Shown: positions 1 to 9,499, counted from the stretch's first letter. The stretch: 64,000 bases of DNA from Bacteroidota bacterium (GCA_018267575.1 JAFDYF010000077.1:62001-126000); one strand, 5' to 3'. Translations and numbers: made by a program. The notes: generated by a model not told the origin, from the letters alone.

Positions 1-1323
1 AATGGGGAAGGGGATGCAAAAGTGCTTGCCAAAGAAATGGAGAAAAAATTCTGGCAGGACTTACAGGAACGGTTGGATGAAGTAAAACAAAAACCCTTGC
101 CCTATTCCTATCAACAACCGGAGTTGTGGTGGAAAAGCCTGCGCAGGGCAACATTGGAAGACTTCAACCAATCCCCAGTCACTGCTATTTCCGAGACCGA
201 TTTTAGAAAAATATTCGGTGCTCTGATGGAATGGCCGACAGATTTTAAACCACTGAAAAAGGTGGAGAAAATCCTGCAGGAAAAAATCAAATTGTTTCAC
301 GAAGAAGGGAAAGCCGATTGGGCGACGGCAGAATTGTTGGCTTATGGTTCACTGATTCTGGATGGAAAAGATGTGCGCATGAGCGGTCAGGATGTGAAAC
401 GTGGCACATTCTCCCATCGTCATGCCGTGTTAAGGGATGAAGATACTGACCAAGAATATAGCCGTCTGAGCCGGGTTCCAGATGCCAAGGGTCAGTTTAG
501 GATCTACAATTCTTTTTTAAGTGAATATGGGGTACTCGGCTTCGAATATGGGTATGCGTTAGCAAACCCAAATGCACTGGTTATTTGGGAAGCCCAATTT
601 GGTGATTTTGCCAATGGCGGCCAAACGATAACAGATCAGTTCATTACGGCCGGGGAACAAAAATGGCAACGTATGAATGGTCTCGTTATGTTGCTGCCTC
701 ATGGATATGAGGGGCAGGGTCCCGAACATAGCAGTGCAAGAATTGAGCGTTTCTTGCAAATGTGTGCCGAACTGAATATCGTGGTCACCAATATCACCAC
801 CTCATCTAATCTGTTCCATGCTTTTAGGAGGCAGTTAGCATGGCCTTTCCGTAAACCATTGATCAATTTTTCGCCCAAAGCGAATTTGAGATTACCAGCC
901 AGCTATTCAAAAATGGAGGAGTTTACTAATGGTTCTTTCCGCGAAGTGATAGACGATAGTTTTGTGGAAAATGCTCAAGTTGTAAAGAAAGTGTTGTTCT
1001 GCAGTGGTAAAATCTATTTCGATCTGGCCGAAAAGCAACAAAAAGATAATAGAAAAGAGGTAGCGATTATTCGGGTGGAGCAGTTATACCCGCTCCCAAT
1101 TACACAGTTGGAATCGCTCAACGAGAAATACAAAAATGCTACCTGGTTCTGGGTGCAGGAGGAGCCGCTGAATATGGGTGCTGCTTCTTTCTTACAAATG
1201 AACCTGAAGAATATCGATTACGGCATTATTAGCCGCCATCCGAGTGCAGCAACTGCTACCGGATATAATAAAGTGCACAAACAGGAACAAGAAGAAATTG
1301 TAGATACTGCATTTTCAATTTAA
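1..1323 (+). CDS. sucA: 2-oxoglutarate dehydrogenase E1 component, C-terminal part (5'-truncated by window edge)
   Basis: Thiamine-diphosphate-dependent E1 of the 2-oxoglutarate dehydrogenase complex, which decarboxylates 2-oxoglutarate and passes the succinyl group to the lipoyl arm of E2 (TCA cycle, cytoplasm). The reading frame is open from base 1, so the gene starts outside the window; the GTG at 22 is an internal valine. About 440 residues are present, roughly the C-terminal half of a protein that is normally near 920. Visible signatures are GQDVKRGTFSHRHA, the pyrimidine-binding-domain segment EYGVLGFEYGYA, the block from FGDFANGGQ to GEQKW, and LPHGYEGQGPEHSSAR, all characteristic of OGDH E1 rather than pyruvate dehydrogenase E1. 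The E2 gene follows 125 bases downstream, the usual order. The assignment is firm. Confidence 0.95.
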   Translation, partial: NGEGDAKVLAKEMEKKFWQDLQERLDEVKQKPLPYSYQQPELWWKSLRRATLEDFNQSPVTAISETDFRKIFGALMEWPTDFKPLKKVEKILQEKIKLFHEEGKADWATAELLAYGSLILDGKDVRMSGQDVKRGTFSHRHAVLRDEDTDQEYSRLSRVPDAKGQFRIYNSFLSEYGVLGFEYGYALANPNALVIWEAQFGDFANGGQTITDQFITAGEQKWQRMNGLVMLLPHGYEGQGPEHSSARIERFLQMCAELNIVVTNITTSSNLFHAFRRQLAWPFRKPLINFSPKANLRLPASYSKMEEFTNGSFREVIDDSFVENAQVVKKVLFCSGKIYFDLAEKQQKDNRKEVAIIRVEQLYPLPITQLESLNEKYKNATWFWVQEEPLNMGAASFLQMNLKNIDYGIISRHPSAATATGYNKVHKQEQEEIVDTAFSI

Positions 1324-1448
1324 AGATTGAATGCAATCTTGTCTTAAAGGGTTTTGACCGATGGATGCGATAAGTTCAATTTAAAAGTCGGAATATAAAT
1401 CCAGAATGGAAGAAATTGTACATCAAACATTATAAATCGTAAATCCAC

Positions 1449-2669
1449 ATGATTGATATCAAAGTCCCGACGGTAGGCGAGTCTATCAGCGAAGTGACAT
1501 TAATAAAATGGCTGAAAAAAGAAGGCGAGTATGTAGACCGGGATGAAGTGATTGCGGAATTAGAGAGCGAAAAAGCAACCTTTGAGGTAAATGCTGAAAA
1601 GGCAGGTGTCTTAAAAATGGTTGGGAAAGAAGGGGATACGTTGAAGATAGGGGATGTGGTTGCACAAATTGATGAAACCGCTCCAAAACCAGCAGGGCAG
1701 CCAGAAGCTAAAATAGAAGAACCAGTTGCAAAACCACAAACAGAAAAATCAGTTCCCATCGCGATCCCAGTTGCAAGCGATAGCGGGATCAAAGCAACAC
1801 CAGTGGCCTCGGCAATGATTGCTGATAAAAAAATCGCCCCGTCTACCATTTCACCTACCGGTGTAGGTGGTAAAATATTGAAGCATGATGTGCTCGATGC
1901 ATTGAGCAATCCCGGAAGGATACCCGGTAAGACTATGTTCAGTCGTGAGGGTAAAAGGGAGAAGATGAGCAATCTTCGCAAAACAGTTTCAAGGAGGTTG
2001 GTAGAAGCGAAGAACACCACCGCCATGCTCACCACTTTCAATGAAGTGGATATGAGTGCCATCATGTCGCTCCGTGCTCAATATAAGGACAAGTTCAAGG
2101 AAAAGCATGGCGTCAATCTTGGCTTCATGAGCTTTTTTACCAAGGCCTGTTGTTATGCTTTGCAGGAATGGCCTGCGGTAAATGCCTATATTGATGGTGA
2201 TGAAATTATCTACCACGAATATTGTGATATTTCAATTGCGGTTTCTGCTCCCAAAGGGCTGGTAGTACCTGTCATCCGAAATGCAGAAAGCCTGAGTATG
2301 GCCGAAATAGAAAAGAAAGTGGTAGAACTGGCCACCAAAGCGAGAGATAATAAATTGAGTATGGAAGAGATGCAGGGTGGTACTTTCACTATTACGAATG
2401 GCGGCGTGTTTGGTTCTCTTATGTCAACTCCTATTATTAATATACCCCAATCCGCAATCCTCGGTATGCACAAGATTGAAGAAAGGGCAGTAGTAGTTGC
2501 TGGTCAAATTGTGATCCGCCCCATGATGTATTTGGCGGTGAGCTATGACCACCGGATCATCGACGGTCGTGAATCCGTAAGCTTCTTGGTAAGGGTGAAG
2601 GAACTGCTGGAAAACCCATCCCTACTGCTTTTTGGAAAGGACCCCGTAAAAGCATTGCTGGAATTATAG
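1449..2669 (+). CDS. sucB: Dihydrolipoyllysine-residue succinyltransferase (2-oxoglutarate dehydrogenase E2)
   Basis: E2 core of the 2-oxoglutarate dehydrogenase complex; transfers succinyl from its lipoyl arm to CoA. The 406-residue protein has the standard layout. An N-terminal lipoyl domain (about 1-75) carries the lipoylated lysine K42 in ESEKAT. An Ala/Pro/Lys-rich linker follows, then a peripheral subunit-binding domain (about 115-155, [20 protein letters not shown]) and the catalytic acyltransferase domain with H368 and D372 in DHRIIDG. Length and single lipoyl domain fit SucB rather than the pyruvate dehydrogenase E2, which often has more lipoyl domains. It lies directly behind the E1 gene, probably co-transcribed. 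Lipoylation would depend on an enzyme such as the lipoyl synthase at 48909-49826. Confidence 0.95.
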   Translation: MIDIKVPTVGESISEVTLIKWLKKEGEYVDRDEVIAELESEKATFEVNAEKAGVLKMVGKEGDTLKIGDVVAQIDETAPKPAGQPEAKIEEPVAKPQTEKSVPIAIPVASDSGIKATPVASAMIADKKIAPSTISPTGVGGKILKHDVLDALSNPGRIPGKTMFSREGKREKMSNLRKTVSRRLVEAKNTTAMLTTFNEVDMSAIMSLRAQYKDKFKEKHGVNLGFMSFFTKACCYALQEWPAVNAYIDGDEIIYHEYCDISIAVSAPKGLVVPVIRNAESLSMAEIEKKVVELATKARDNKLSMEEMQGGTFTITNGGVFGSLMSTPIINIPQSAILGMHKIEERAVVVAGQIVIRPMMYLAVSYDHRIIDGRESVSFLVRVKELLENPSLLLFGKDPVKALLEL

Positions 2670-2825
2670 GCTTCGCTAAGCAATATTAAGTTTGCCAATT
2701 CTTCCCAAAACTGGCTTGGTTATTTTTGAAAGGAGCCCGTCTGCAATATTTTATTATTTTAATGTAGGCGATTGGCCTAATTTTAAAGAATTGCTTATCG
2801 CTTATATTCAGCTAAAACCTTTGCC

Positions 2826-3872
2826 ATGCAGCATTTAAAGATCTACAATAAGGAAGACCTGCTTTCAGTTACCCATCTTCGGAGATTTGAAACAAAATTA
2901 GGCGAGCGTTTACTTGTGGCTAGCAACCCCGGCGATATAGAACAATCATTAAAGGAAACCACTGCGGAATATATATTGCTTGGTATACCAGAGGATATTG
3001 GGGCAAAGGCCAATGAATCCATTGGAGGTGCTGATAGCTCGTGGGTGCCTTTTTTGCAATCATTTTTGAATATACAGAGCAACGATTTTTTGAACGGGGA
3101 AAATATTATGCTGCTGGGGCATTTTGATTTTGGTGACCTGCAGTACCTGATTGAAACCAATGCGCATGACCGTGAAGAAAAAATAGAGGCCTATCGGCAT
3201 GCGGTTTCCAAAATTGATGAGGAAGTGGAGCAACTAATCAAGACGATATGCTCCTATCAAAAAATACCCATTGTGATTGGCGGTGGTCACAATAACGCTT
3301 ACCCATTGATCAAAGGCGCGGCCAAAGGCCTGAATAAAGCGGGACTGATTCCCCTGGCGCAGATTAATGCCGTGAATTTAGATGCACATGCTGATTTTAG
3401 GCCTATTGAGGGAAGACATAGCGGTAATGCTTTCCGTTATGCGGATGAAGACGGGTATCTACAAAAATATTGCGTGATTGGACTGCACGAAAACTATCTT
3501 CAACAAAATGTTTGGCTCGATATTGCCAATGACCCCTTCATCGATTTCATTACGTACGAAGACATCTTCATACTCGAGAAAAAAAATTTCATACAGGCAG
3601 TGGCTCATGCCACGGGATTTACCGAGGATAATTATATCGGGCTTGAACTGGATCTGGATTGTATAGAAAAAACATTATCGTGTGCTATTACTCCCTCTGG
3701 TATCAGCCCATTGCATGCAAGGCAATATGTGACTTTTGCCGCAACCGATTCAAAAATTGCTTACTTGCATATCTGCGAAGGAGCTACACAATTGAATGAT
3801 GGCAGAAAAGATGAAACCACTGGTAAGTTGATCAGTTATATCGTGAGCGATTTTGTGAAAGCAAGAGAATAG
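2826..3872 (+). CDS. Formimidoylglutamase / arginase-family ureohydrolase
   Basis: Member of the binuclear-manganese ureohydrolase fold (arginase, agmatinase, formimidoylglutamase). The metal-binding motifs are intact: GGGHNN (about residues 152-157), the cluster NLDAHADFRP (about 187-196) and ELDLDCIE (about 276-283). The length of 348 residues and the N-terminal half resemble the Bacteroidota proteins annotated as formimidoylglutamase (HutG-like), which hydrolyse N-formimino-L-glutamate in histidine breakdown. No other histidine-utilisation gene is nearby, so the exact substrate is an inference and arginase or agmatinase activity cannot be excluded. The gene is separated from the E2 gene by 156 bases. 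It ends against a palindromic repeat shared with the convergent patatin gene. Confidence 0.8.
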   Translation: MQHLKIYNKEDLLSVTHLRRFETKLGERLLVASNPGDIEQSLKETTAEYILLGIPEDIGAKANESIGGADSSWVPFLQSFLNIQSNDFLNGENIMLLGHFDFGDLQYLIETNAHDREEKIEAYRHAVSKIDEEVEQLIKTICSYQKIPIVIGGGHNNAYPLIKGAAKGLNKAGLIPLAQINAVNLDAHADFRPIEGRHSGNAFRYADEDGYLQKYCVIGLHENYLQQNVWLDIANDPFIDFITYEDIFILEKKNFIQAVAHATGFTEDNYIGLELDLDCIEKTLSCAITPSGISPLHARQYVTFAATDSKIAYLHICEGATQLNDGRKDETTGKLISYIVSDFVKARE

Positions 3873-3877
3873 GGAAA

Positions 3878-4010
3878 GCCACTGATGCACTGATTATACT
3901 TTCTTGAGTTTATTGCCACTAATGCACTGAATTGGTTTCATTGTTGATAAATGATAATTATTTTTAGGACATAATCAGTGAATCAGTGGCAAAAAAATTG
4001 AATCAGTGGC
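3878..4010. repeat. Intergenic inverted repeat made of a reiterated word, between convergent genes
   Basis: The left arm at 3878-3897 (gccactgatgcactgattat) is matched by the reverse complement at 3971-3990 with 19 of 20 positions. A second, weaker copy of the left word lies at 3915-3933, and a second copy of the right word (aatcagtggc) at 4001-4010. The structure fills nearly the whole gap between two convergent stop codons. It could fold into a long hairpin and serve as a bidirectional terminator, but the reiterated word suggests a dispersed intergenic repeat. Confidence 0.75.
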
Positions 4011-4023
4011 ATCAAACCCTAAC

Positions 4024-6255
4024 CTAAAATGGAATGCCAATATTCACATATCCCATTACCTTTCTGGATTGGTCGCAATACATGGCACTGATTTCAAGTG
4101 GGCCCAATGCAAAATTATAAGAGAAGGTTAGGGAATAACCGGAGAGAAAATCGGGGTTCTTGAAATAACTACTGGTGCTGATGAAATTATCAAAAAGCAC
4201 ATTTGCCTTCCCTGTCAAAAAAGTATTGTTGAACATTTCATAGCGCAGACCTACCTGCATGGCCGCTACTGTTGGCGAATAAATACTGCCTTCCCGAAGT
4301 CCGGCAAATGTGATCTGGTTGTGAAATTGGTTGGTAAGACCGCCGATGGAAAACTCATTCATCACATTGTTCTGATAATTGAAACTGATTCCTGTTTGCA
4401 GGTTCCATAAAAAAACACTGCGCTTCCCTAACTGATCATAGTTCTCAATATTAAATGTTGTTCTGGCATAAGGACTGATGGAAAAATTGGAATCTGTAAT
4501 ATTCTGCAAATTGTGTACTACTACTTCGGGTGATTGTGTATACACCCATCCAAACTCCCCATCTATTTTAACCCCATGTTTTGGATATACCACTCGGTCC
4601 AATGAGTTTTGTTTTAGGAATACATAGCTGGTCAGGAAGCGGTTGCTACCCTGAAATTCGATAGAGGAATTGATGGATGGGTTATAGTTTACCCATTCAA
4701 AGCGGGTGCCTGCCCCTACATTGATATCCCTTCTGGAAGAATAGCCAATCCGGGCATCGCCCTTAAAATAGTTTTGTGCATACAGCCCGGATCCCTTGAA
4801 ATTATTATAGGTGGTTACACTGAACTGATCGAACTGTGCCCCCAACGTGAATGCTAGATTGCTTGTTCGGCCAAAATATTGCAGGTGTTCAGCCCTTGCC
4901 CTAAAATTTTCACCAATGTTCAGGGTAATCAGGCTTCGGGAGTTAGGCGTAAGGAAATCGCGGGTAGTTAAGTTTAGTATTGCACTAATACCACTGAACT
5001 GGTTATAGTTGAGTCCAATTTTTGCAAAAGTGAGTGGGCTTTCTGTTACATCAAAAACGATTTTGCTCACACTATCATTTTCTGGTTGTAAGGAGTAAGC
5101 CACCCTGCTATAATAACGGGTGCCGGATGCATGCCTGACCATCCGTGCCAGATTATCCGATGTGTAATATCGATTATCGTCAAAATCGAGGGATGCTCTA
5201 AAAAAATCTTTGGAAGTATGTTTCAGCCCATTCACTTCCAAGGTAGAGATTTTGATGATGTTTTCATCGGGGAATTTTTTTACTACCCGGATTTCTGGAC
5301 CATAAAGTGCATTGAGTGAATCGGCAATCTTTTTAAATATTGGGTAGTAGGAACGCCCTTTTTCAATGCCGGCATTGATAATATCATCTGAACTACTGAA
5401 GCTTCCCATAGTGTATTTGTCGAGCGGCATATGGATATAGATATTGCAATAAGGAACCTGCTTGCGGGTGTCTTCCGACTCCCGAAAAAAGGCAACCTGG
5501 AGCAAAATCTGAATCGCGTTCAGTTGTTTCTCTGAACTCATGAGCCCATTGGATACATTGCTACCAATTACAAAATCGGCTCCCATCTCCCTCACATCCT
5601 TCACTGGAAAATTCCGTACTACACCACCATCAATCAGTTTTTTCCCTTCATACTCCATGGAGGTAAAAACAGAAGGGATGGCCATGCTACTACGAATGGC
5701 GGAGATTACCTCTCCCGAATCGAGTACTACCGCCTCGCCGGTGGATACATCGGTAGCAATACATTCGAAAGGGATGGGGAATTTTTTAAAGTTTTTAATT
5801 CTGTTCACCCGAAAAAAAAGTTCAGAAAATTTTAGCCAAAGTTCTTGGCCTTCCAGCACTCCCGATGGTAGACGGAACCAGTTGTTCACCCAAGGAAGTT
5901 CCAAATCGTATTTCGAATATTCGCTTTTTTCTTCCATGGTAATGGCTCGTAGAGAAGACTGGTTGGAAAGCAATAGGTCCCAATCTATTTTGCGGGCAAT
6001 TTTTTCGATGGAATCGGCCGAATAGCCCACCGCATATAATGCGCCAATAATACTTCCCATACTGGTGCCTGTGATATAATCTACTTTCAGCCCCGCGGAG
6101 TCCAATGCCTTTAAAATACCGATATGAGCAAGCCCCTTGGCGCCTCCGCCGCTAAGGGTAAGACCGATTTTTGGGCGATGATGTATAGCAGAATCCTGTG
6201 CGCTGATGCTTGGTGAAATCAAGATAAGTGATACGAAGAATAGAAAATATTTCAT
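4024..6255 (-). CDS. Patatin-like phospholipase with C-terminal outer-membrane barrel (NTE/PlpD type)
   Basis: Secreted patatin-family lipid hydrolase fused to a surface-antigen/BamA-like beta barrel. From the start chosen here (ATG at 6255) the protein is about 743 residues and begins with a clear signal peptide ending near SISAQ. An upstream in-frame ATG at 6282 would place nine polar residues before the signal and is less likely. The patatin domain (about 25-220) has the oxyanion loop SGGGAKG, the nucleophile elbow GTSMG and the catalytic aspartate in DGGVV. A POTRA-like segment (about 310-390) and an aromatic-rich barrel ending NIGIPF follow. This architecture matches the two-partner-like PlpD group, where the barrel anchors or exports the hydrolase. 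The gene stands alone, convergent to the ureohydrolase gene. Confidence 0.88.
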   Translation of the reverse strand: MKYFLFFVSLILISPSISAQDSAIHHRPKIGLTLSGGGAKGLAHIGILKALDSAGLKVDYITGTSMGSIIGALYAVGYSADSIEKIARKIDWDLLLSNQSSLRAITMEEKSEYSKYDLELPWVNNWFRLPSGVLEGQELWLKFSELFFRVNRIKNFKKFPIPFECIATDVSTGEAVVLDSGEVISAIRSSMAIPSVFTSMEYEGKKLIDGGVVRNFPVKDVREMGADFVIGSNVSNGLMSSEKQLNAIQILLQVAFFRESEDTRKQVPYCNIYIHMPLDKYTMGSFSSSDDIINAGIEKGRSYYPIFKKIADSLNALYGPEIRVVKKFPDENIIKISTLEVNGLKHTSKDFFRASLDFDDNRYYTSDNLARMVRHASGTRYYSRVAYSLQPENDSVSKIVFDVTESPLTFAKIGLNYNQFSGISAILNLTTRDFLTPNSRSLITLNIGENFRARAEHLQYFGRTSNLAFTLGAQFDQFSVTTYNNFKGSGLYAQNYFKGDARIGYSSRRDINVGAGTRFEWVNYNPSINSSIEFQGSNRFLTSYVFLKQNSLDRVVYPKHGVKIDGEFGWVYTQSPEVVVHNLQNITDSNFSISPYARTTFNIENYDQLGKRSVFLWNLQTGISFNYQNNVMNEFSIGGLTNQFHNQITFAGLREGSIYSPTVAAMQVGLRYEMFNNTFLTGKANVLFDNFISTSSYFKNPDFLSGYSLTFSYNFALGPLEISAMYCDQSRKVMGYVNIGIPF

Positions 6256-6370
6256 GGAATGCAGGGAGCAGGGATGACTCAATTTTATGCTAAGTTAAGT
6301 TTTTAGTTGATGGGTGTGGAGAGGAATACCGTATTTGTGTTTTTTTAATAAAAACTTTTTGTTGAATATC

Positions 6371-6414
6371 AAAAAAGGAAAAGGCTGTGAAATTTCACAA
6401 CCTTTTCCTTTTTT
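6371..6414 (-). terminator. Intrinsic terminator, probably bidirectional, downstream of the BON/SH3 pair
   Basis: A 22-base arm at 6371-6392 pairs with 6393-6414 with a single mismatch that is a G-U pair in RNA. Runs of A on the left and T on the right give U-tracts in both directions. It lies 52 bases past the stop codon of the minus-strand BON/SH3 gene. Confidence 0.85.
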
Positions 6415-6466
6415 CAAGAAGGACGATAGAAAATCCTTCCATTAGTTTGTTTTACCTATAAATTGG

Positions 6467-6889
6467 TTAAGCTTTTGGAGTGATGTATTGCGCATATGCG
6501 TAACCTTCCACCCCAGCATCTGTTTTCACCAGCCACCATTGATCGTTTGTTTTGCTTATCAGGGTAACGGTTGACAAATGCCCGGCCTTACCTACGATTG
6601 GTTGGTCAGTACCTGGGCCTTTTCGGATATTCAGGTCAGTACTCTCAGTGGTTACGGTTGCCTTGGTGCCGGCTGCGGCTGCGGCAACATCCACATTCAT
6701 AATGAGATCGCCTGCTTTAAAGTTTGGGTCTATTTTCCCATACAGGTCCCAAAGTTTATCTTTTATTGCGCCAGAAGGTGCTTCCCCGTCGATATGAAGC
6801 ACACCGTCGGTTTCTGCCACTTGCAGGTTGGTAACACCTGAAGCATTGGCTGTATCTATTAACTCTTTGTATTTGTCTTGCAATGCCAT
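6467..6889 (-). CDS. BON-like + bacterial SH3 domain protein, no signal peptide (Kbp-like)
   Basis: A 140-residue protein with two small domains. Residues 1-70 resemble a BON domain (KYKELIDTANASGVTNLQV, then LHIDGEAPS). Residues 78-140 form an SH3b domain, with LNIRKGPGTDQP and WWLVKTDAGVEGYAYAQYI. There is no signal peptide or lipobox, so it is probably cytoplasmic even though SH3b domains are more often extracytoplasmic. The plan parallels E. coli Kbp (YgaU), a cytoplasmic BON + LysM potassium-binding protein, with SH3b in place of LysM; a comparable role is only an inference. It lies 14 bases after the BON lipoprotein gene and ends before a strong terminator, so the two form an operon. 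Confidence 0.7.
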   Translation of the reverse strand: MALQDKYKELIDTANASGVTNLQVAETDGVLHIDGEAPSGAIKDKLWDLYGKIDPNFKAGDLIMNVDVAAAAAGTKATVTTESTDLNIRKGPGTDQPIVGKAGHLSTVTLISKTNDQWWLVKTDAGVEGYAYAQYITPKA

Positions 6890-6903
6890 AAAGATCCCTC
6901 CTT

Positions 6904-7410
6904 TTATTTAACGGTAAGTTGATTGTCGATTTTTGTTGGTTTCAGCGAGTTGAGTGTCTGCATCAGTTTGGGCAGGCTGCTTTTTTTGATTTCGCCAGTT
7001 AAAGTAATCACTCCATCCTTCACTGCTGCTTTTACTGAAGGGAAATCTTTGGTGGCATCAGTAACGCCCTTGCCGAGTGCCTCATCGACTGCACTTACTA
7101 CGGGTGTTGCTGGGGGAGGGGGCGGTGGTGGCGTAACAGTAATATTGTTTTCAACTGATTTAACACCTTTAATAGCTTTGATGGCAGCTTCGCTGGCAGC
7201 TTTTGCTGCATCATCTTTAACTTCCCCTGTCAAGGTAACCACTCCGTCCTTAACGGTTGAGGTGATATTGCTTAACTCAGGAGTGTTTTTGGCGGCTTCG
7301 GTAATTTTTTCCTGGATGGTCGAGTCTTTTACTCCACAGGAAGAAAGGGCTATACTCAGTATCATCGTGCTTAGTACAAGCGCGGCCCATTGCAAAGGTT
7401 TTCTTTTCAT
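6904..7410 (-). CDS. Lipoprotein with two BON domains
   Basis: A 168-residue envelope lipoprotein. The N-terminal signal ends in the lipobox LSSC (cysteine 25). Two BON domains follow: about 32-92 (DGVVTLTGEVKDDA, then IKGVKSVENNITV) and about 108-168 (DGVITLTGEIKK). They are joined by a linker containing seven consecutive prolines. BON domains bind membranes or partner proteins in osmotic-shock proteins such as OsmY. The gene heads a two-gene operon with the cytoplasmic BON/SH3 protein downstream, giving one cell-envelope and one cytosolic BON protein from one transcript. The precise function is unknown. Confidence 0.8.
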   Translation of the reverse strand: MKRKPLQWAALVLSTMILSIALSSCGVKDSTIQEKITEAAKNTPELSNITSTVKDGVVTLTGEVKDDAAKAASEAAIKAIKGVKSVENNITVTPPPPPPPATPVVSAVDEALGKGVTDATKDFPSVKAAVKDGVITLTGEIKKSSLPKLMQTLNSLKPTKIDNQLTVK

Positions 7411-7510
7411 AAAAAAATTTTATTTGGTTAAAAATGAGGTCGAAAAGGTAGGGCAAAAAATTGTAAGCCTTAGTGTTGCCCTAAAAAAATTATCCACAGC
7501 AAGCTGGATC

Positions 7511-9499
7511 CTATTTTTCAAGCTGCATTATTTTTTCGAAAACTTCTTCATATTCCTTATTCAACGGGGCAAGGTCTTGAATGGTTTTGCTGTGCTTTTT
7601 TTCTGTTTCAAGATATTTGTTCTTGTCAGAATACACAGCGCTATCGGTCAATAAGGCCTCCAACTCAGCTTTTTGTTTGTTTAGCGCTGCGATTTTTTCT
7701 TCCAATTGTTGAAAAATGCGTTGCTGTTTTTGCAGTTCCCTTTTGGCTTCCTTATTATTGGGTAAGTGGGTAGTTTGTTTTTCAGCGACCACGGTTGCAG
7801 GTGCTTCGTTGGTTGTTTTTGCTTTGGGTCTATTTTCTTTTTTCTCGATGGCAGAATTTCTGTCATCGGTCACCGTTTTTTCAGCCAATGCTCTTTCAGC
7901 CATCCTTTCTTTCCATGCTACCCATTCTTCATAACCACCTTTAAACTCTTTGATTTGATGATCTTCGATCTCCCAGATTTTATTGGCGGTTTTTGAAATG
8001 AAATACCGGTCGTGACTTACCAAGATAAAACTGCCTTCATATTTGTTCAGGGCATCGATCAATAAGTCACAGGAATGCATATCCAAGTGGTTGGTTGGTT
8101 CATCCAGCATTAGAAAGTTGGCCTTGCTCACAATGGTTTTAGCCAGTGCCACTCTTGCTTTTTCTCCCCCGCTCAATACTTTTACCTTTTTGTCCACGTC
8201 ATCGCCACTAAATAAAAAGCAGCCCAATAGTATCCTCAACTCCAGTTCGTTTTTTTGGCTACCGCAAAGTTTCATCTCATCCAATACAGTATTGTTGAGG
8301 TCCAATGCTTCCATCTGGTGCTGGGCATAAAAACTTTCTTCCACATTATGTCCCCAGGTACGGTCGCCCTCAAAATTTTCTACCCCGGCAATGATTCTGA
8401 GCAAGGTCGATTTCCCCTTGCCGTTTGCGCCAATCAGGGCAATTTTATCGCCACGCTCAATTTCTGCTGAAGCTTTTTCAACAATATGGATTTTACCGAA
8501 ATGCTTGCTCACATTCTTTAAAGTGGCCAATACACGTCCGGGTGTTTTGTCAACACGAAAATTGATTTTGATATTGGGCCTCTCTATTTCCACATCTTCA
8601 ATACGGTCCAGTTTATCCAATCTTTTCATGGCACTTTGCGCCGCCGCGGCTTTGCTGGCCTTGGCTTTGAACCTTTCTATGAAACGCTCCTGCTGGCGTA
8701 TATAGTCTTTCTGGTTTTCGTAGGCTCGTTGTTGCAATTCTACCCGCATCTCTTTTTCCTTTTCATAATAATCATAATTACCATTGTATACGTGCAGCTC
8801 TTTTTGGTATACCTCCACAATTTTGGTAACCATCCGGTTCAGGAAATATTTATCATGGCTAACGATGATTACGGAACCTTGGTAGTGGATTAAATATTTT
8901 TCCAACCATTCAATAGAGGGTAGGTCCATGTGGTTGGTCGGTTCATCCAGCAATAACAGATCTGGTTTTTGCAGGATCATTTTGGCAAGCAGGACACGCA
9001 TGCGCCAGCCACCACTAAATTCCCGAAAGGGCCTTTGAAGGTCGGCGTTGGCAAAGCCCAGTCCTTGCAGCACTTCTTCAGTTTGGTGGTGGATATTATA
9101 GCCGCCCAACACATCCATTTCGTGGAGGCTGTCGGTATATTGGTGCAGCAATTCCTCGTTTTCGGGATTTTTTTCCAGTTCATGGCCAAGCCGCTCGATA
9201 TCTTTTTCCAGCTGTAACACTTTTTCAAAAGCACCCATCGCCACTTCCAGAATAGACCCATTGGTATCAAAGCTTAACAGGTCCTGGTGCAGGTAACCGA
9301 TGGTTGTGCTGCGGCTTCGCTCCAATGTGCCTTCAGAAGGCATATACTCACCCACCAATAGTTTCAACAGGGTAGATTTGCCCGTACCATTATAGCCAAT
9401 CAAGCCAATCCTTTCATTGGGTTGTATGTGCCAGGTCGCATCTCTCAGAATGGTTCTTGCCCCAAATTCAAACGTAACATTTTGCAGTCCTGCCAGCAT
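7511..9499 (-). CDS. ABC-F family ATP-binding protein (Uup/YheS-like)
   Basis: A 662-residue soluble protein with two ATP-binding cassettes and no membrane segments. The first has Walker A GYNGTGKST, signature FSGGWRMR and Walker B LLLDEPTNHMD. The second has GANGKGKST, LSGGEKARVALAK and LMLDEPTNHLD. They are separated by the charged helical linker typical of ABC-F proteins (about 240-310). A Lys/Glu-rich coiled coil occupies about 575-660, as in Uup. ABC-F proteins act on ribosomes as translation factors or antibiotic-protection factors. Nothing in the sequence points to a resistance subtype, so a housekeeping role is more likely. It appears monocistronic. Confidence 0.9.
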   Translation of the reverse strand: MLAGLQNVTFEFGARTILRDATWHIQPNERIGLIGYNGTGKSTLLKLLVGEYMPSEGTLERSRSTTIGYLHQDLLSFDTNGSILEVAMGAFEKVLQLEKDIERLGHELEKNPENEELLHQYTDSLHEMDVLGGYNIHHQTEEVLQGLGFANADLQRPFREFSGGWRMRVLLAKMILQKPDLLLLDEPTNHMDLPSIEWLEKYLIHYQGSVIIVSHDKYFLNRMVTKIVEVYQKELHVYNGNYDYYEKEKEMRVELQQRAYENQKDYIRQQERFIERFKAKASKAAAAQSAMKRLDKLDRIEDVEIERPNIKINFRVDKTPGRVLATLKNVSKHFGKIHIVEKASAEIERGDKIALIGANGKGKSTLLRIIAGVENFEGDRTWGHNVEESFYAQHQMEALDLNNTVLDEMKLCGSQKNELELRILLGCFLFSGDDVDKKVKVLSGGEKARVALAKTIVSKANFLMLDEPTNHLDMHSCDLLIDALNKYEGSFILVSHDRYFISKTANKIWEIEDHQIKEFKGGYEEWVAWKERMAERALAEKTVTDDRNSAIEKKENRPKAKTTNEAPATVVAEKQTTHLPNNKEAKRELQKQQRIFQQLEEKIAALNKQKAELEALLTDSAVYSDKNKYLETEKKHSKTIQDLAPLNKEYEEVFEKIMQLEK

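Noticed and set aside
22..1323. GTG at base 22 as the true start of the first gene
   Set aside because: The same frame is open to base 1 and the family is about 920 residues; the codon is an internal valine.
5540..6025. A 161-codon plus-strand frame within the patatin gene
   Set aside because: Antisense shadow of the catalytic domain of a recognised gene; no family match.
6256..6282. Upstream ATG giving nine extra residues on the patatin protein
   Set aside because: It would bury the signal peptide behind a polar stretch; the ATG at 6255 gives a normal signal sequence.
6923..7654. A 243-codon plus-strand frame opposite the BON lipoprotein and ABC-F genes
   Set aside because: It is the antisense shadow of two recognisable genes; its composition mirrors their codons and it matches no family.
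7511..9499. The ABC-F protein as an antibiotic-resistance determinant
   Set aside because: It has the long C-terminal coiled coil and overall form of Uup/YheS-type housekeeping proteins, and no resistance or mobile genes surround it.
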